Shown here one piece after another: positions 1 to 8,717 of a stretch of DNA of 64,000 nt; position 1 is the first letter of the stretch, and each line of letters begins with the position of its first letter. The notes under the pieces were generated by a model, which did no database searches, was not told where the DNA came from, and was given only the letters and a program-made list of their open reading frames with translations. Origin of the DNA: Rhizobium giardinii bv. giardinii H152. Lineage in GTDB: Bacteria; Pseudomonadota; Alphaproteobacteria; Rhizobiales; Rhizobiaceae. Location: assembly GCF_000379605.1 (NCBI RefSeq), contig NZ_KB902613.1:62001-126000 (forward strand), in the 5' to 3' direction. The position numbers and the translations under genes are program-made.

Positions 1-1
1 A

Positions 2-1729
2 TCGTCCCCGCAGGCCGATGCCCTGCTGCTTGCCACGATCAGGGCGGTCGGCATCGTGCAGCCGCCCGTCGTCGCACCCGAAAGCGAAGGCGGCAACGGT
101 TATGTGATCGATGCCGGACACCGGCGCGTGCGCCAAGCGATTGCCGCCGGCCTCGAAGAGATTGCGGTGCTGGTCATCGAACGGGCCGAAGACGGTGGCG
201 CCATGCGGTCGCTTGCCGAAACCCTGGCGCATGAGCAGCTCAATCCCGTCGATCAATGGCGGGCGATCGAACGGCTGGTAGCGCTCGGCTGGACCGAGGA
301 GGCGATTGCGATGGCGCTGGCGCTGCCCGTGCGCCAGATCCGCAAGCTGCGTCTGCTCGCCAATGTGCTTCCGGCCATGCTCGACCAGATGGCCAAGGGC
401 GACATGCCGAACGAGCAGCAGCTCAGAACGATCGCCGCCGCATCGCTCGACGAGCAAAAGGAAGTCTGGAAGGCACAGAAGCCGAAGAAGGGCGACACCG
501 CGGCCTGGTGGCAGATTGCCAATGCGCTTTCCAAGACCCGCATGTACGCCCGCGATGCGAGTTTCGGCGACGACCTCCGAGAGGCCTACGGAATCGAATG
601 GGCCGAGGACCTGTTCGGCCCGGCCGACGAGGACAATCGCTACACCACCAATGTCGAAGCCTTCCTCGGCGCCCAGCAGGAATGGATGACGAATAATCTT
701 CCGAAGAAGGGCGCGATCGTCGAGGTCAACAGCTGGGGCCAGCCGGAACTGCCGAAGAAGGCAAACCAAGTCTATGGCAAGCCCGGAAAGGGCGACCATA
801 CGGGCCTCTATCTCGATCGGGACGGCAAGGTTCAGAGCGTGCACTACCGGATGCCGGAGCCGAAGGGCGCCAAGGGGCAAGCTGGCTCGGGCGATGGTAG
901 GACCGGCGCCGAGCGTGATGCCGCCGTCGACGGTGATGACGCTATCACCGTCAAATCACGTCCCGACGTCACCCAGAAGGGCCAGGACATGATCGGCGAT
1001 TTCCGCACCGATGCGCTGCACGAGGCGCTCGCCCGCGCGCCGATCGAGGACGACACGCTGATGGCGCTGCTCGTGCTCGCCTTCGCCGGCCAGAATGTGC
1101 GGGTCGATTCCGGTGCGAACGATGCCCTGTTCGGTCCGAAGCGGTTTACCCGTCACGCTGCGCGCCTCGTTACCGAAAACGGCAGCCTGTCGTTCGACAT
1201 GGAAACCGTGCGGGTCGTTGCCCGCTCGGTGCTGATCGACGTGCTGTCATGCCGGCGCGGCATGTCGAACAGCGGTGTCGTTGCGCGCATCGGCGGCGCG
1301 GCTGTCGGCGCGGACGGTTTCCTGCCGAACATGGGCAGCGAAGATTTCCTGCTGTGCCTGTCGCGCCAGGCACTGGAAGCCGCCGCCAAGGAGACCGGTG
1401 TGCAGCCACGGGCGCGGGTCCGCGAAACCCGTGCGGCACTCGTCGAGCAGTTCGGGGCGGACAAGACCTTCGTCCATCCGGCCGCTCTTTTCGCGCCCGA
1501 CAGCCAGGAGGTTCTCGATCTCATCCGGCAGGGCGACCTCGATGCGGAAGAAGCGACCTCCGCTGCGCAAGGCGACCGGCCGGAGGATGAGTCCAACGAC
1601 CATGATCTGCCCGACACCGGTAACGCGGATGAACTGCCCGATCCGGCCGACGGCGATCTCGCCGACGCCGGCCTGACGGAAGACGACGCCGACGAGGACG
1701 AGACCGGCTACGGCATCGCGGCGGAATAG
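2..1729 (+). CDS. Large ParB-like DNA-binding/partition protein, 5' end outside the window
   Basis: The reading frame is open from base 2, so the start lies upstream; the GTG at 56 is internal. About 575 codons are visible. Near the N-terminal edge, the segment GHRRVRQAIAAGL matches the conserved arginine-rich box of the ParB N-terminal (ParBc) domain. It is followed by a KorB/ParB-type helix-turn-helix stretch (WRAIERLVALGWTEEAIAMAL). The C-terminus is a long acidic, low-complexity tail rich in Asp and Glu. Proteins of this build, much longer than RepB-type ParB, occur on rhizobial accessory plasmids beside ArdC and DUF736 genes; their function is not established. It could act in DNA binding, partition or plasmid protection. 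It is followed by a chain of small unknown genes on the same strand. The family call is confident; the role is inference. Confidence 0.85.
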   Translation, partial: SSPQADALLLATIRAVGIVQPPVVAPESEGGNGYVIDAGHRRVRQAIAAGLEEIAVLVIERAEDGGAMRSLAETLAHEQLNPVDQWRAIERLVALGWTEEAIAMALALPVRQIRKLRLLANVLPAMLDQMAKGDMPNEQQLRTIAAASLDEQKEVWKAQKPKKGDTAAWWQIANALSKTRMYARDASFGDDLREAYGIEWAEDLFGPADEDNRYTTNVEAFLGAQQEWMTNNLPKKGAIVEVNSWGQPELPKKANQVYGKPGKGDHTGLYLDRDGKVQSVHYRMPEPKGAKGQAGSGDGRTGAERDAAVDGDDAITVKSRPDVTQKGQDMIGDFRTDALHEALARAPIEDDTLMALLVLAFAGQNVRVDSGANDALFGPKRFTRHAARLVTENGSLSFDMETVRVVARSVLIDVLSCRRGMSNSGVVARIGGAAVGADGFLPNMGSEDFLLCLSRQALEAAAKETGVQPRARVRETRAALVEQFGADKTFVHPAALFAPDSQEVLDLIRQGDLDAEEATSAAQGDRPEDESNDHDLPDTGNADELPDPADGDLADAGLTEDDADEDETGYGIAAE

Positions 1730-1822
1730 CCGCCCTTTCCAACACCGTTCTCCCAACCTCCGCCGCCGGCCGCTCCGGCGGCGGTTCCGTTTCTTCACCT
1801 GCAGAACCCGAAGGAGCCTTTC

Positions 1823-2299
1823 ATGTCTGCATCCCTCATCTATGATCTCGCGCCGATCGGCGCCATCGTCGCCTGGTCGGACGGCACGCCGCGCCCGCCC
1901 GAGCACCACAAAAAGAGGTTGGCGGCCTGGGAAAACCGCAACAGCCGAGGTCGTCTGATCCGCAAGCAGGACAGGCGCGGCCTCGGCAATATCAGCCTCT
2001 CGCCGGACTTCACCCTGCATGAGGGCGATTTCGGCGCGGGCGGCGTGATCGCCATCCGCGTCCACCGGACCTTTTCGCTCGACAGTGACCTGACCTTCAA
2101 GGTCATCGAGCGTCCGGCGCCGGGATCTGTCCGCGTCTTCGACCGCGCCGGGGCGAGCGCCGAGCTCGTCCATCTGGCCTCCAGTCGGCAGGCGGCCGAG
2201 GAATGGCTCACGCCGCATGGCCATCCCAATGCCGTACTCGAGGAGGTGAGCGCCGACGAGGTGGCCGCCGACCACGTCGAGGGGAGGGCCGCGGCATGA
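1823..2299 (+). CDS. Uncharacterised plasmid protein, 158 aa
   Basis: This frame starts at an ATG preceded by a good ribosome binding site (AAGGAG about 8 bases upstream) and has codon use like its neighbours. I do not recognise a domain. The protein is soluble-looking, with a basic N-terminal third and no membrane segment or signal peptide. Its stop overlaps the start of the next gene in an ATGA arrangement at 2296-2299, which implies translational coupling. The position between a ParB-like gene and ardC suggests a plasmid housekeeping or establishment role, but nothing in the sequence proves it. Confidence 0.7.
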   Translation: MSASLIYDLAPIGAIVAWSDGTPRPPEHHKKRLAAWENRNSRGRLIRKQDRRGLGNISLSPDFTLHEGDFGAGGVIAIRVHRTFSLDSDLTFKVIERPAPGSVRVFDRAGASAELVHLASSRQAAEEWLTPHGHPNAVLEEVSADEVAADHVEGRAAA

Positions 2300-3180
2300 C
2301 TACGGCGCTCTCTCTGTCCAAAGACCTCTCCGCCCCCGAACATTCGGGGGTGGAGTTCGGCCGAAGCGCCGATGGCTTGTACGTTGCGCGTGTGGGCGAT
2401 CTCGTCTTCGCCATGGTGCCGGCAAGGGACGGCCAGCATCTTGTCGCCAGCGCCTGGCGCGTGTCGCGGCCGCTTTCCGATTTGAGGCGCGATGACTTCT
2501 ATTCGCACCACGGCGCCATCGACAACGAAGCGGCCTTCCGGGAGCGCATGATCGAGCAGGCCGAACATAGCCGCGACCTGCTGGCGCTGAAACGCCAGAC
2601 CGTCCGGATGAACTGCAATACGCCATGGGGCCTATCGCAGGGCGCCACGATCTATGCAGACGGGATCGTCTGCCACACCACGGCCGGACATGGCGGCTTC
2701 AAGCTCTCGGCCGCGCGAAACGCCGCTGTCCACCCGATGCTCCGGGTGGACGACGGGTTCTACGAGGAGGACGCCGCATGGGCGATCGTTGCGCTCACCT
2801 TTCCGGACCTGTTCACGCGCTACGAGCGGAAGGTCGGCGACCAAATCCTTCGTGACTGGTGGCCGGACGGGTGGCAAGAAATCCATGGTCGCGCGCTCGC
2901 GCCCGGTGAATCCCACGAGAAGGACCGCCGGGACTTCCAGCGGCGGCACGCCCAGAACTGGATCGTGATCGCCGCGCTGCTGTCCGATCATCACCCTGAT
3001 ATGTCCGAGGTGATCGCAACCATCGGGGGAGCGCGCGATCACCGGGCTGAAGAGCGCCGCTTCCTGGTGCCGAGTGACGACTATACGGTCGGCCGGTTCG
3101 GCTTCGTCATCGATGAGACGAACCATGCCGCCTATGACGGTCCCTCCGGCTTCGCCAGTTGGCGGGGGAGGGCCGGATGA
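2296..3180 (+). CDS. Uncharacterised plasmid protein, 294 aa
   Basis: I place the start at the ATG at 2296, which overlaps the previous stop (ATGA); the frame is open further upstream but that part lies inside the preceding gene. The central region (about residues 105-180) carries conserved-looking stretches such as GATIYADGIVCHTTAGHGGF and a Trp-rich segment (DWWPDGWQEIHG). It resembles a conserved hypothetical family of rhizobial plasmids, possibly the one catalogued as DUF7007, but that name is from memory. No signal peptide or membrane helix is seen. It is translationally coupled at both ends to small neighbours. Confidence 0.7.
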   Translation: MTTALSLSKDLSAPEHSGVEFGRSADGLYVARVGDLVFAMVPARDGQHLVASAWRVSRPLSDLRRDDFYSHHGAIDNEAAFRERMIEQAEHSRDLLALKRQTVRMNCNTPWGLSQGATIYADGIVCHTTAGHGGFKLSAARNAAVHPMLRVDDGFYEEDAAWAIVALTFPDLFTRYERKVGDQILRDWWPDGWQEIHGRALAPGESHEKDRRDFQRRHAQNWIVIAALLSDHHPDMSEVIATIGGARDHRAEERRFLVPSDDYTVGRFGFVIDETNHAAYDGPSGFASWRGRAG

Positions 3181-3545
3181 TGTTCGACCCGGAAAAGCGC
3201 ACCGCCCAGCTCTCGCGCATGCAAGCCGCACGGCGACAGACGCAGCATCAGCTCGATCTGATCGACCGGCAGATCACGCGGAAAATGACGGCGCTTATCC
3301 CGCTCCTCGGTCGGCGTCATCAGGGCTATCGCCGCGGCAAGGCACTGGCGCCGGGCGCTTTCCTTGAACGCTATCGCGCCAACCTCGCGGCGCTCACCGC
3401 CGAGCGCCAGCCGGAGGTCGACGCGCTCACCCGAAAACTCGCCCGGCAGGATGCGGCAATCGCAGCGCTCAGGTCACGCCATCCGCAGTTCTGGTTTTCG
3501 AAAGACGGCGGTGGCAAGGCTCCAAGCGGAGGTCATCCCGCATGA
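3177..3545 (+). CDS. Small basic uncharacterised protein, 122 aa
   Basis: The ATG at 3177 overlaps the previous TGA (ATGA), and a second ATG follows at 3180. The protein is rich in Arg, Gln and Ala, with a predicted helical, coiled-coil-like first half (LSRMQAARRQTQHQLDLIDRQ) and a second helical stretch around residues 65-105. No family is recognised. It belongs to a cassette of five coupled small genes between 1.8 and 4.0 kb. It could be a DNA-binding or structural plasmid protein; that is only a guess. Confidence 0.6.
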   Translation: MMFDPEKRTAQLSRMQAARRQTQHQLDLIDRQITRKMTALIPLLGRRHQGYRRGKALAPGAFLERYRANLAALTAERQPEVDALTRKLARQDAAIAALRSRHPQFWFSKDGGGKAPSGGHPA

Positions 3546-3706
3546 GCACGATCGGCGAACTGGAAAGAAGAGCCGGGATCGGCTCCTCGCCTGAGGCACG
3601 GACCGCGTTCTGGATGCGGTTCCATCACCTCGACGGGGCCGCATGCCTCAACGCCGGCGTGGCGGAGCTGAACCGACTGATCGCGGAAAAGAGGCGACCT
3701 CGGTAG
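3542..3706 (+). CDS. Very small uncharacterised protein, 54 aa
   Basis: A 54-codon frame starts at an ATG that again overlaps the preceding stop (ATGA at 3542-3545) and ends with TAG at 3704-3706. The translation begins MSTIGELERRAGIGSSPEAR and contains no recognised motif. Its support is the regular overlap pattern shared with the two genes upstream and codon use that matches them. It overlaps the start of the next frame (3643) in another phase. Confidence 0.5.
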   Translation: MSTIGELERRAGIGSSPEARTAFWMRFHHLDGAACLNAGVAELNRLIAEKRRPR

Positions 3707-3990
3707 CGGCGGGCAAGGGCGCCGCGGCGCGGGCCAAACGCGAACGACTGCCGCGCCTGACCGCAGCAGAGGAGCAGGCGCTCCAGGCCTATGCTGCCAA
3801 ACACGGCCGGCGGTGGAAGAGCGTCCTCAACCACGTCTGGATGGGCGGCCAGCCTCATGACGACGGCGCCACATTGCGTCGCCAGCGTAACGCGCGTGGT
3901 CCCACCTGGCTGCAGTCCTATCGTTTGCCAAAACCGCGCCCTGACGAAGAGCCTGATTCGGAGCATCGGCCGGACGTGCCGGAAACTTGA
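3643..3990 (+). CDS. Uncharacterised basic protein, 115 aa
   Basis: This frame begins with the only available ATG at 3643, 64 bases inside the preceding small gene; no ATG, GTG or TTG occurs later in the frame before the conserved-looking core. The core (about residues 35-97) reads like a known rhizobial plasmid hypothetical family: LTAAEEQALQAYAAKHGRRW, then a WMGG(Q)PHDDG motif, then RGPTWLQSYRLPK. The composition is strongly basic, compatible with nucleic-acid binding, but no characterised domain is visible. The long overlap makes the exact start uncertain. Confidence 0.6.
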   Translation: MPQRRRGGAEPTDRGKEATSVAAGKGAAARAKRERLPRLTAAEEQALQAYAAKHGRRWKSVLNHVWMGGQPHDDGATLRRQRNARGPTWLQSYRLPKPRPDEEPDSEHRPDVPET

Positions 3991-4480
3991 TGAGGCGGTC
4001 AGTGCTCGAGGCTACCGTGTCGAGCACCATCCCCTCAGCCGAGACTGCCGCGATCGCCTTCAGGCTGTTGGGCGATGAACCGGCTCGGCCCAGTGGCGGT
4101 CCCTCGAGCGGCTGCTCGCTTCCGGCCGGGTCGGAGGACAGCGGCTCTGCTGAGCGGCGTCCTGTTCAATGGCTTCCGTCGTCGGACCACTCCCCTTGCC
4201 GGTCTGTCCTTCGGTTTTGCTGCGGTCTGAACCGGCGGCCGTTCGTTTCAAGGCCGCGTGCCGCGCCGCGAGGCGGCCGGATCCCGCCGTCCTCGGCAAA
4301 GCAGGTCCGCGCGCTTCGCGAGGTCAGGATGACCTGCTTGCCCGCATCCCGGCTTCGCTCGTCCAGGCGGGCCCGGACCCTGAAACGCCCGTCTTCCGCC
4401 GGCTCCTTTCGACCGCACCGAAGGACAGGTCGGCCAAGGGCCGGAACCGCTTCGGAGGAAACCTCAGAAAGGACAAAACC
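3991..4480 (+). other. Non-coding G+C-rich leader upstream of the 195-aa gene
   Basis: No convincing gene is seen in this 490-base stretch; frames open across it on both strands have poor codon character and no start signal. It ends in a good ribosome binding site (AGAAAGGA) before the ATG at 4481. It resembles in composition the long leaders before ardC (5146-5419) and the DUF736 gene (6347-7040). It may hold promoters or structured leader RNA, but I cannot fix one. Confidence 0.5.
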
Positions 4481-5068
4481 ATGGCCAAGCCCGCAACCCG
4501 ATCCCGCCAGTCCGCCCGCGTCGTGCCGCTTCGAAAGGGAGCAACACTCGAAATGGTCCGGCTCACCTGCCCGGACGCCACCCAGGCGATGGCGATCGCC
4601 GAAAGTTTTGGGACGGCCGTCGTCGACGGCGATGGCATCCGTGACCTGCACGAGCGCCTGATCGTTGAGACGGCCGACAGCCTGTCCGAAGGCCTCGGCG
4701 AACGCGCCATGCAGATCCATCTGCAGCGCATCGTCGGCGCCTATGTCGGATCAGCGCACGGCGCCGGCCAGTTCTACTCCCGTGCCGTCACCGAGGCCCG
4801 CGACGCCACCGCCAAGGCCGCCAACGACGCCCGCGACGAGGATCTCGACGGTCCGGTTGGTTACGACAGCGCCGCCCAGCGCAAGCGCGAGTTCGCAGCC
4901 GACATGGGCATCCAGGCCTATTCGCTGCGGATGGCAGCCGAGGGCGCTGTCGCCGCCTACGAGCAGATCGTCGGCGAGGTCTGGAAGCCCTTCGATCGCC
5001 CGGTCGAAAACCCCGGCGCATCGCTCGACCGCAAGGCGGCCGAGGCTCAGATGGCTGCGCTTGGCTGA
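4481..5068 (+). CDS. Uncharacterised plasmid protein, 195 aa
   Basis: The start at the ATG at 4481 is chosen because of the ribosome binding site just upstream and because the extension of the frame upstream looks non-coding. The protein is acidic and alanine-rich, with a helical middle and C-terminal half, and has no signal peptide or membrane helix. No domain is recognised; similar-sized hypotheticals sit beside ardC on rhizobial plasmids. A rho-independent terminator follows at 5114-5145, so it seems to end its own transcription unit. Its neighbours suggest a plasmid establishment or maintenance function. Confidence 0.7.
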   Translation: MAKPATRSRQSARVVPLRKGATLEMVRLTCPDATQAMAIAESFGTAVVDGDGIRDLHERLIVETADSLSEGLGERAMQIHLQRIVGAYVGSAHGAGQFYSRAVTEARDATAKAANDARDEDLDGPVGYDSAAQRKREFAADMGIQAYSLRMAAEGAVAAYEQIVGEVWKPFDRPVENPGASLDRKAAEAQMAALG

Positions 5069-5113
5069 TCTGTTCCGGGCGGGGCTTCGGCTCCGCCCAC
5101 CTATCCGATAGCA

Positions 5114-5145
5114 AGGCTGGCTTCCTGCGGGACGCCAGCTTTTTT
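5114..5145 (+). terminator. Rho-independent terminator after the 195-aa gene
   Basis: GCTGGC at 5116-5121 pairs with GCCAGC at 5134-5139 across a 12-base loop and runs straight into six T residues (5140-5145). It lies 45 bases after the stop codon at 5068. The remaining bases up to the ardC start at 5420 hold no recognisable gene. Confidence 0.8.
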
Positions 5146-5419
5146 GCGTGTTGCAACCTATCCGACTTCAACCCCCTGAAAAAAGAACGAAATCCCGTCG
5201 CTTTTTGCCGCGGGCCGATCGCAACCGTCACGAATGTTGGTCCTGCTGCGGTCCTCGGCCCCCGAAACGGCTTCGCCGTCCTCCACTCGCGTTGCGGCCC
5301 GGCTGCGACATCTCTCCTTGCTCCGATTGAACCTCGACCGGGTTCGCGGTCCTGCGGTCCTCAGCGGTCGGACCTTGTGACGGCTGCGATTGGCGCGGCC
5401 TCGAATGGAGGTTCAGGAA

Positions 5420-6346
5420 ATGAGCAGCAGAGAGAACAAGCCCCGTGTCGATATCTACGCGAAGATCACCGACCGTATCGTCGCGGATCTGGAAAAGGGC
5501 GTGCGCCCCTGGGTCAAGCCGTGGAGTGCGGCAAACGCCACGGGTCGCATCACGCGTCCGCTGCGTCACAACGGACTGCCGTATCAGGGCATCAATACCC
5601 TGCTTTTCTGGTCGGACGCGGTTTCGAGAGGCTTCGTCTCTCCGACCTGGATGACCTTCAAGCAGAGCATCGAGCTGGGCGGACATGTCCGCAAGGGCGC
5701 GACCGGCGCAACCGTCGTCTATGCCAGCAGCTTCACGCGCACGGAGACCGATGCCCGTGGTGAGGAAGTGGAACGCGGAATTCCGTTCCTAAAGGCCTAT
5801 ACGGTGTTCTGCGCGGACCAGATCGACGGCCTTCCCGAGCACTATTACCTCAATCCGGCACCAGCGACCGATCCGGTGGAGCGGATCGCCCAGGCAGATA
5901 CCTTCTTTGCCAATACCGGCGCCGTCATCCGGCACGGTGGTAACCAGGCCTATTTCAATCCGGCTCTCGATATCGTCCAAATGCCGCCGTTCGAAGGTTT
6001 CCGCGATGCTCCGAGCTACTATGCCACGCTCGGACACGAGCTAACTCATTGGGTTGGCTCGGAAAAACGGCTTGATCGCAACCTCTCGCGCTATCACAAG
6101 GATCGCTCGTTCCGGGCTCACGAAGAGCTGATCGCCGATCTTGGCGGTTGTTTCTTGGCGGCGGATCTCGGCATTGTCCCAGAGCTCGAGCCGAGACCCG
6201 ATCACGCAAGTTACCTTGCTAGCTGGCTGGAAATTCTGAAGAACGAGAAGCGGTTCATCTTCGCCGCTGCCGCGCATGCCCAGCGTGCGGTCAACTATCT
6301 CCACGAACTTCAGCCGCCCGCAGCTGGTGTCGCGGAGGCGGCGTGA
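5420..6346 (+). CDS. ardC: ArdC-family antirestriction protein
   Basis: This 308-residue protein has the two-part ArdC build: an N-terminal single-stranded-DNA-binding domain (about residues 8-135, including the typical GVRPWVKPW and NGLPYQGIN stretches) and a C-terminal zincin-like metallopeptidase-type domain with the zinc motif HELTH at residues 206-210, plus a downstream acidic HEEL segment. ArdC proteins protect incoming plasmid DNA from host restriction during conjugation. The ATG at 5420 has GGAGG about 8 bases upstream; in-frame ATGs at 5390 and 5405 lack this. The gene lies in the part of the plasmid predicted to enter the recipient first, in the orientation that uses the transferred strand as template. 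Family assignment is strong; activity is inferred. Confidence 0.93.
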   Translation: MSSRENKPRVDIYAKITDRIVADLEKGVRPWVKPWSAANATGRITRPLRHNGLPYQGINTLLFWSDAVSRGFVSPTWMTFKQSIELGGHVRKGATGATVVYASSFTRTETDARGEEVERGIPFLKAYTVFCADQIDGLPEHYYLNPAPATDPVERIAQADTFFANTGAVIRHGGNQAYFNPALDIVQMPPFEGFRDAPSYYATLGHELTHWVGSEKRLDRNLSRYHKDRSFRAHEELIADLGGCFLAADLGIVPELEPRPDHASYLASWLEILKNEKRFIFAAAAHAQRAVNYLHELQPPAAGVAEAA

Positions 6347-7040
6347 TGTTGCATTTCTGCGATCAAAATGGGGGGAGGCACTGAGCCCTCCTCCGTCCAC
6401 CTTGCGGCCGACCGCTATTCGGCTGCAGCCTTGGGCCGCAACCGGACCAGCCGGCCAGGGCCGCCGTCCAGCTCGAGATTGGCATATCCATGATCGCGAA
6501 GCGGCCGTTCCCTTCTTGATTGGCAGCCGCCGGGCTCACGGCGTTTCATCAGTCGGCCCGTCGTCTTTCGGCCGATATGAGGCGGCGGTTGCGTCCATTT
6601 CCGGCTGAGGATGTCTGCGTTATGCGATCACACATGACGGGGGCTGCCGGGTTTGATGGTCCCTGACCGGTACCGAGGTTGCGGCATCATGCCGACGGGA
6701 GGCCGCCTGTCGTCTCGCCCGGTGGTTTCATGGATGGGCCGCTACCATCGCGTCCTCGATGTGGCTGGTCTGACCGAAGGCCGTCTTCGCTGCGCTCCGC
6801 CTCGTTCTCAAGCCCGCAACAGCCGTTCCGCGACTTTCTTCCCCTGCTGGCTTCGCCATCATTCCGCGCGGACCAAGAAAGTCTTGCCCTGGCTGCCCTC
6901 CACTGTCGTTCCGGCCCAACGAGCCACCCCCCTTGCGCAAGTGCAACGGGGACCCCGGGGGTGCGGGCCGATCGCCTCCGGTCCATCGACCGCCATCGAG
7001 GTCGCGGTGGTCGCGGCCCGAGAAACTCACGGAGACGACA
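6347..7040 (+). other. Long non-coding leader between ardC and the DUF736 gene
   Basis: This stretch of 694 bases shows no convincing gene on either strand. Frames are open because of the high G+C content but lack ribosome binding sites and family resemblance. It contains several G+C-rich inverted segments and ends in GGAGACGACA before the ATG at 7041. Leaders of this length before small leading-region genes could carry promoters or regulatory RNA, but no specific element can be named. Confidence 0.5.
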
Positions 7041-7355
7041 ATGGCTACCATCGGCACTTTCACCTCGAACGGCAACTCCGGCTTTTCCGGCGTCATCAAA
7101 ACCCTCAACCTCAACGTCAAGGCCAAGCTGGTCCGCATCGAAAACCCCTCCGACAAGGGTCCGCACTTCCGCATCTTCGCGGCGGCGAATGTGGAACTCG
7201 GGGCCGCCTGGCAGAAGGTCTCCAACGAGGGCCGCGACTACCTCTCGGTCAAGCTGGACGACCCGAGTTTCCCCGCCCCGATCTACGCCACACTGATCGA
7301 GGTGGAAGGCGAGGAAGGCCTGCAACTGATCTGGTCCCGGCCGAACCGGGATTGA
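7041..7355 (+). CDS. DUF736 family protein
   Basis: The 104-residue product begins [20 protein letters not shown] and contains the family's typical [17 protein letters not shown] and [17 protein letters not shown] segments, so it is a full-length DUF736 member. The family is common on rhizobial and other alphaproteobacterial plasmids and integrative elements, usually near conjugation or antirestriction genes; its biochemical role is unknown. The start is supported by GGAG 9-12 bases upstream. A hairpin and T-rich stretch follow at 7360-7398. This gene is the last backbone gene before the catabolic island. Confidence 0.9.
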   Translation: MATIGTFTSNGNSGFSGVIKTLNLNVKAKLVRIENPSDKGPHFRIFAAANVELGAAWQKVSNEGRDYLSVKLDDPSFPAPIYATLIEVEGEEGLQLIWSRPNRD

Positions 7356-7359
7356 GGTT

Positions 7360-7398
7360 CCCGCCAGGGGGCTCCGCCGCAAGGGCGGGGCTCCTTTT
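7360..7398 (+). terminator. Probable rho-independent terminator after the DUF736 gene
   Basis: CCCGCC near 7362 can pair with GGCGGG near 7384, with further pairing inside (CCGCC with GGCGG around a GCAA loop). A CTCCTTTTCTG tail follows. The position directly after the stop at 7355 fits termination. Confidence 0.6.
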
Positions 7399-7556
7399 CT
7401 GCGCGTGAAGAAACCCGAACACGGCATCCGAGCCTTGCGGCTTCGTGTGCCGAAGACAAACGCGCCGCGCGCACAGTCCGGTGCAGAAACGAGACACCGC
7501 CTACCAGGCCATAGGTTCGCCACGCAGGGGCTCTACACCGGCGTCAAGCACCCGCG

Positions 7557-7844
7557 TCACCAATCATCGCGATCAATCGAGGCGAGCGGATCCTGCAGCA
7601 TGACCTGTGCCGCGACGGCTTCCTTCCAGAGCCAGAGTTCGTCCTGAACCGACAGCGCCTCGGCCCTCTCTTCCACATAACGCGTGGCGACCTCGACGAA
7701 GGCGCCGTCCCCGAACTTCGTCCGAAACGCCGCGATCACTTCAAGGTCGAAACTCAACGATACGGCACCTTCGTCCTGGACAACGGAGATGCCAAATTCG
7801 GACTGGTCGGAATTGGCGGCGCGTCTCAGCCGCATGGTATCCAC
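7557..7844 (-). CDS. Uncharacterised small protein downstream of palA, 95 aa
   Basis: The frame begins with a GTG at 7844, directly after the palA stop (TAG at 7845-7847), or with an ATG three codons later. The close junction suggests co-transcription with palB and palA. The protein is acidic, soluble-looking and ends DPLASIDRDDW; I recognise no domain. It might be an accessory protein of phosphonate breakdown or an unrelated gene at the island's edge. It ends about 200 bases from the DUF736 gene, so the left boundary of the inserted segment probably lies between 7.4 and 7.56 kb. Confidence 0.5.
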   Translation of the reverse strand: MDTMRLRRAANSDQSEFGISVVQDEGAVSLSFDLEVIAAFRTKFGDGAFVEVATRYVEERAEALSVQDELWLWKEAVAAQVMLQDPLASIDRDDW

Positions 7845-8717
7845 CTATCTCAGGAACCGCTTTTCGTCCGCTTTGACCTGGTCCATCTTCTGCAGCCGGA
7901 AAATCTCTTCCACCGGGACAATGTCCTTGTGGACATTCTGCACGCCGCCGTCGGCAATGATCCGCCGGAAGGCATCCTGCATAGCGGTCGTTGCGGCGCG
8001 GATACCATAATTGCCGTAGATGGTCATCTTGATATTGCCGAGCGCGCGGATGCGCGTGGCGTCGAGTTCCGGATAGGCGTTGGGAACGATGGTGAGCGGC
8101 ACAGGCCCTTTCCAGGCGCGCGAGAAGCTCTCGATCTCGGCCGGATCCTTCTTTTTGGAATGGATCAGGATCATGTCGGCGCCGGCCTCGGCATAGGCCA
8201 TGCCGCGCTTGAGCGCCTCCTCTTCGCCGAGCCCCGCAATCAACGCTTCCGTGCGGGCGATGACGAGGAAATCCGGATCGTTGCGGACTGAGACCGCAGC
8301 TTCGATCTTGCCCTGGAATTCCTCGATCCGCAGCAGCTCCTGGCGTCCGTCCGCCGCGAGGCTGGTGACTTTCGGGAATGTCTTGTCCTCGATCACGACG
8401 GCAGCCGTGCCGGCTTTTTCGTATTCGCGAATGGCGTGGATCACATTCAACGCGTTGCCGTAGCCGGTATCGATGTCGGCGACGATCGGTAGCGACGATT
8501 GACCGGCGATCACCCGCAGCATGTCGAGATGCTGGGTCATGGTGATCAAGCTCATGTCGGCAAGGCCGTAGAGCGCCGAAAGTTCGAATCCGGACGCCCA
8601 GAGACCGTCGAAGCCCGCCTCCTCGGCGAGAATGGCGGAAAGCGGACTGTGCGCCGCCATGATGTGGACGAGGCCGCGTTCGGCCATGCGGTCACGCAGT
8701 TGCTTTGCTTTGCTCAT
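7845..8717 (-). CDS. palA: Phosphonopyruvate hydrolase (PEP mutase/isocitrate lyase superfamily)
   Basis: The 290-residue protein has the superfamily's metal-binding stretch ADIDTGYGNA (residues 80-89) and the gating loop EDKTFPKVTS (110-119). In PEP mutases this loop carries Asn before the Ser; phosphonopyruvate hydrolase of Variovorax Pal2 has Thr at residue 118. Here residue 118 is Thr, and surrounding text (GRQELLRIEEFQGKI, IARTEALIAGLG, YGNYGIRAA) also looks like the hydrolase. It would cleave the C-P bond of 3-phosphonopyruvate to pyruvate and phosphate in the cytoplasm. The ATG at 8717 is used because the sequence begins to match the family there; it overlaps the transaminase gene by 26 bases. 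Loop residues separate hydrolase from mutase well, but not with certainty. Methylisocitrate lyase is unlikely because that enzyme has a different Cys-containing catalytic loop. Confidence 0.85.
   Translation of the reverse strand: MSKAKQLRDRMAERGLVHIMAAHSPLSAILAEEAGFDGLWASGFELSALYGLADMSLITMTQHLDMLRVIAGQSSLPIVADIDTGYGNALNVIHAIREYEKAGTAAVVIEDKTFPKVTSLAADGRQELLRIEEFQGKIEAAVSVRNDPDFLVIARTEALIAGLGEEEALKRGMAYAEAGADMILIHSKKKDPAEIESFSRAWKGPVPLTIVPNAYPELDATRIRALGNIKMTIYGNYGIRAATTAMQDAFRRIIADGGVQNVHKDIVPVEEIFRLQKMDQVKADEKRFLR

Noticed and set aside
7845..8717. palA as methylisocitrate lyase or isocitrate lyase
   Set aside because: The catalytic-loop Cys motif of those lyases is missing, and the EDKxFPKxxS loop belongs to the phosphonopyruvate branch.
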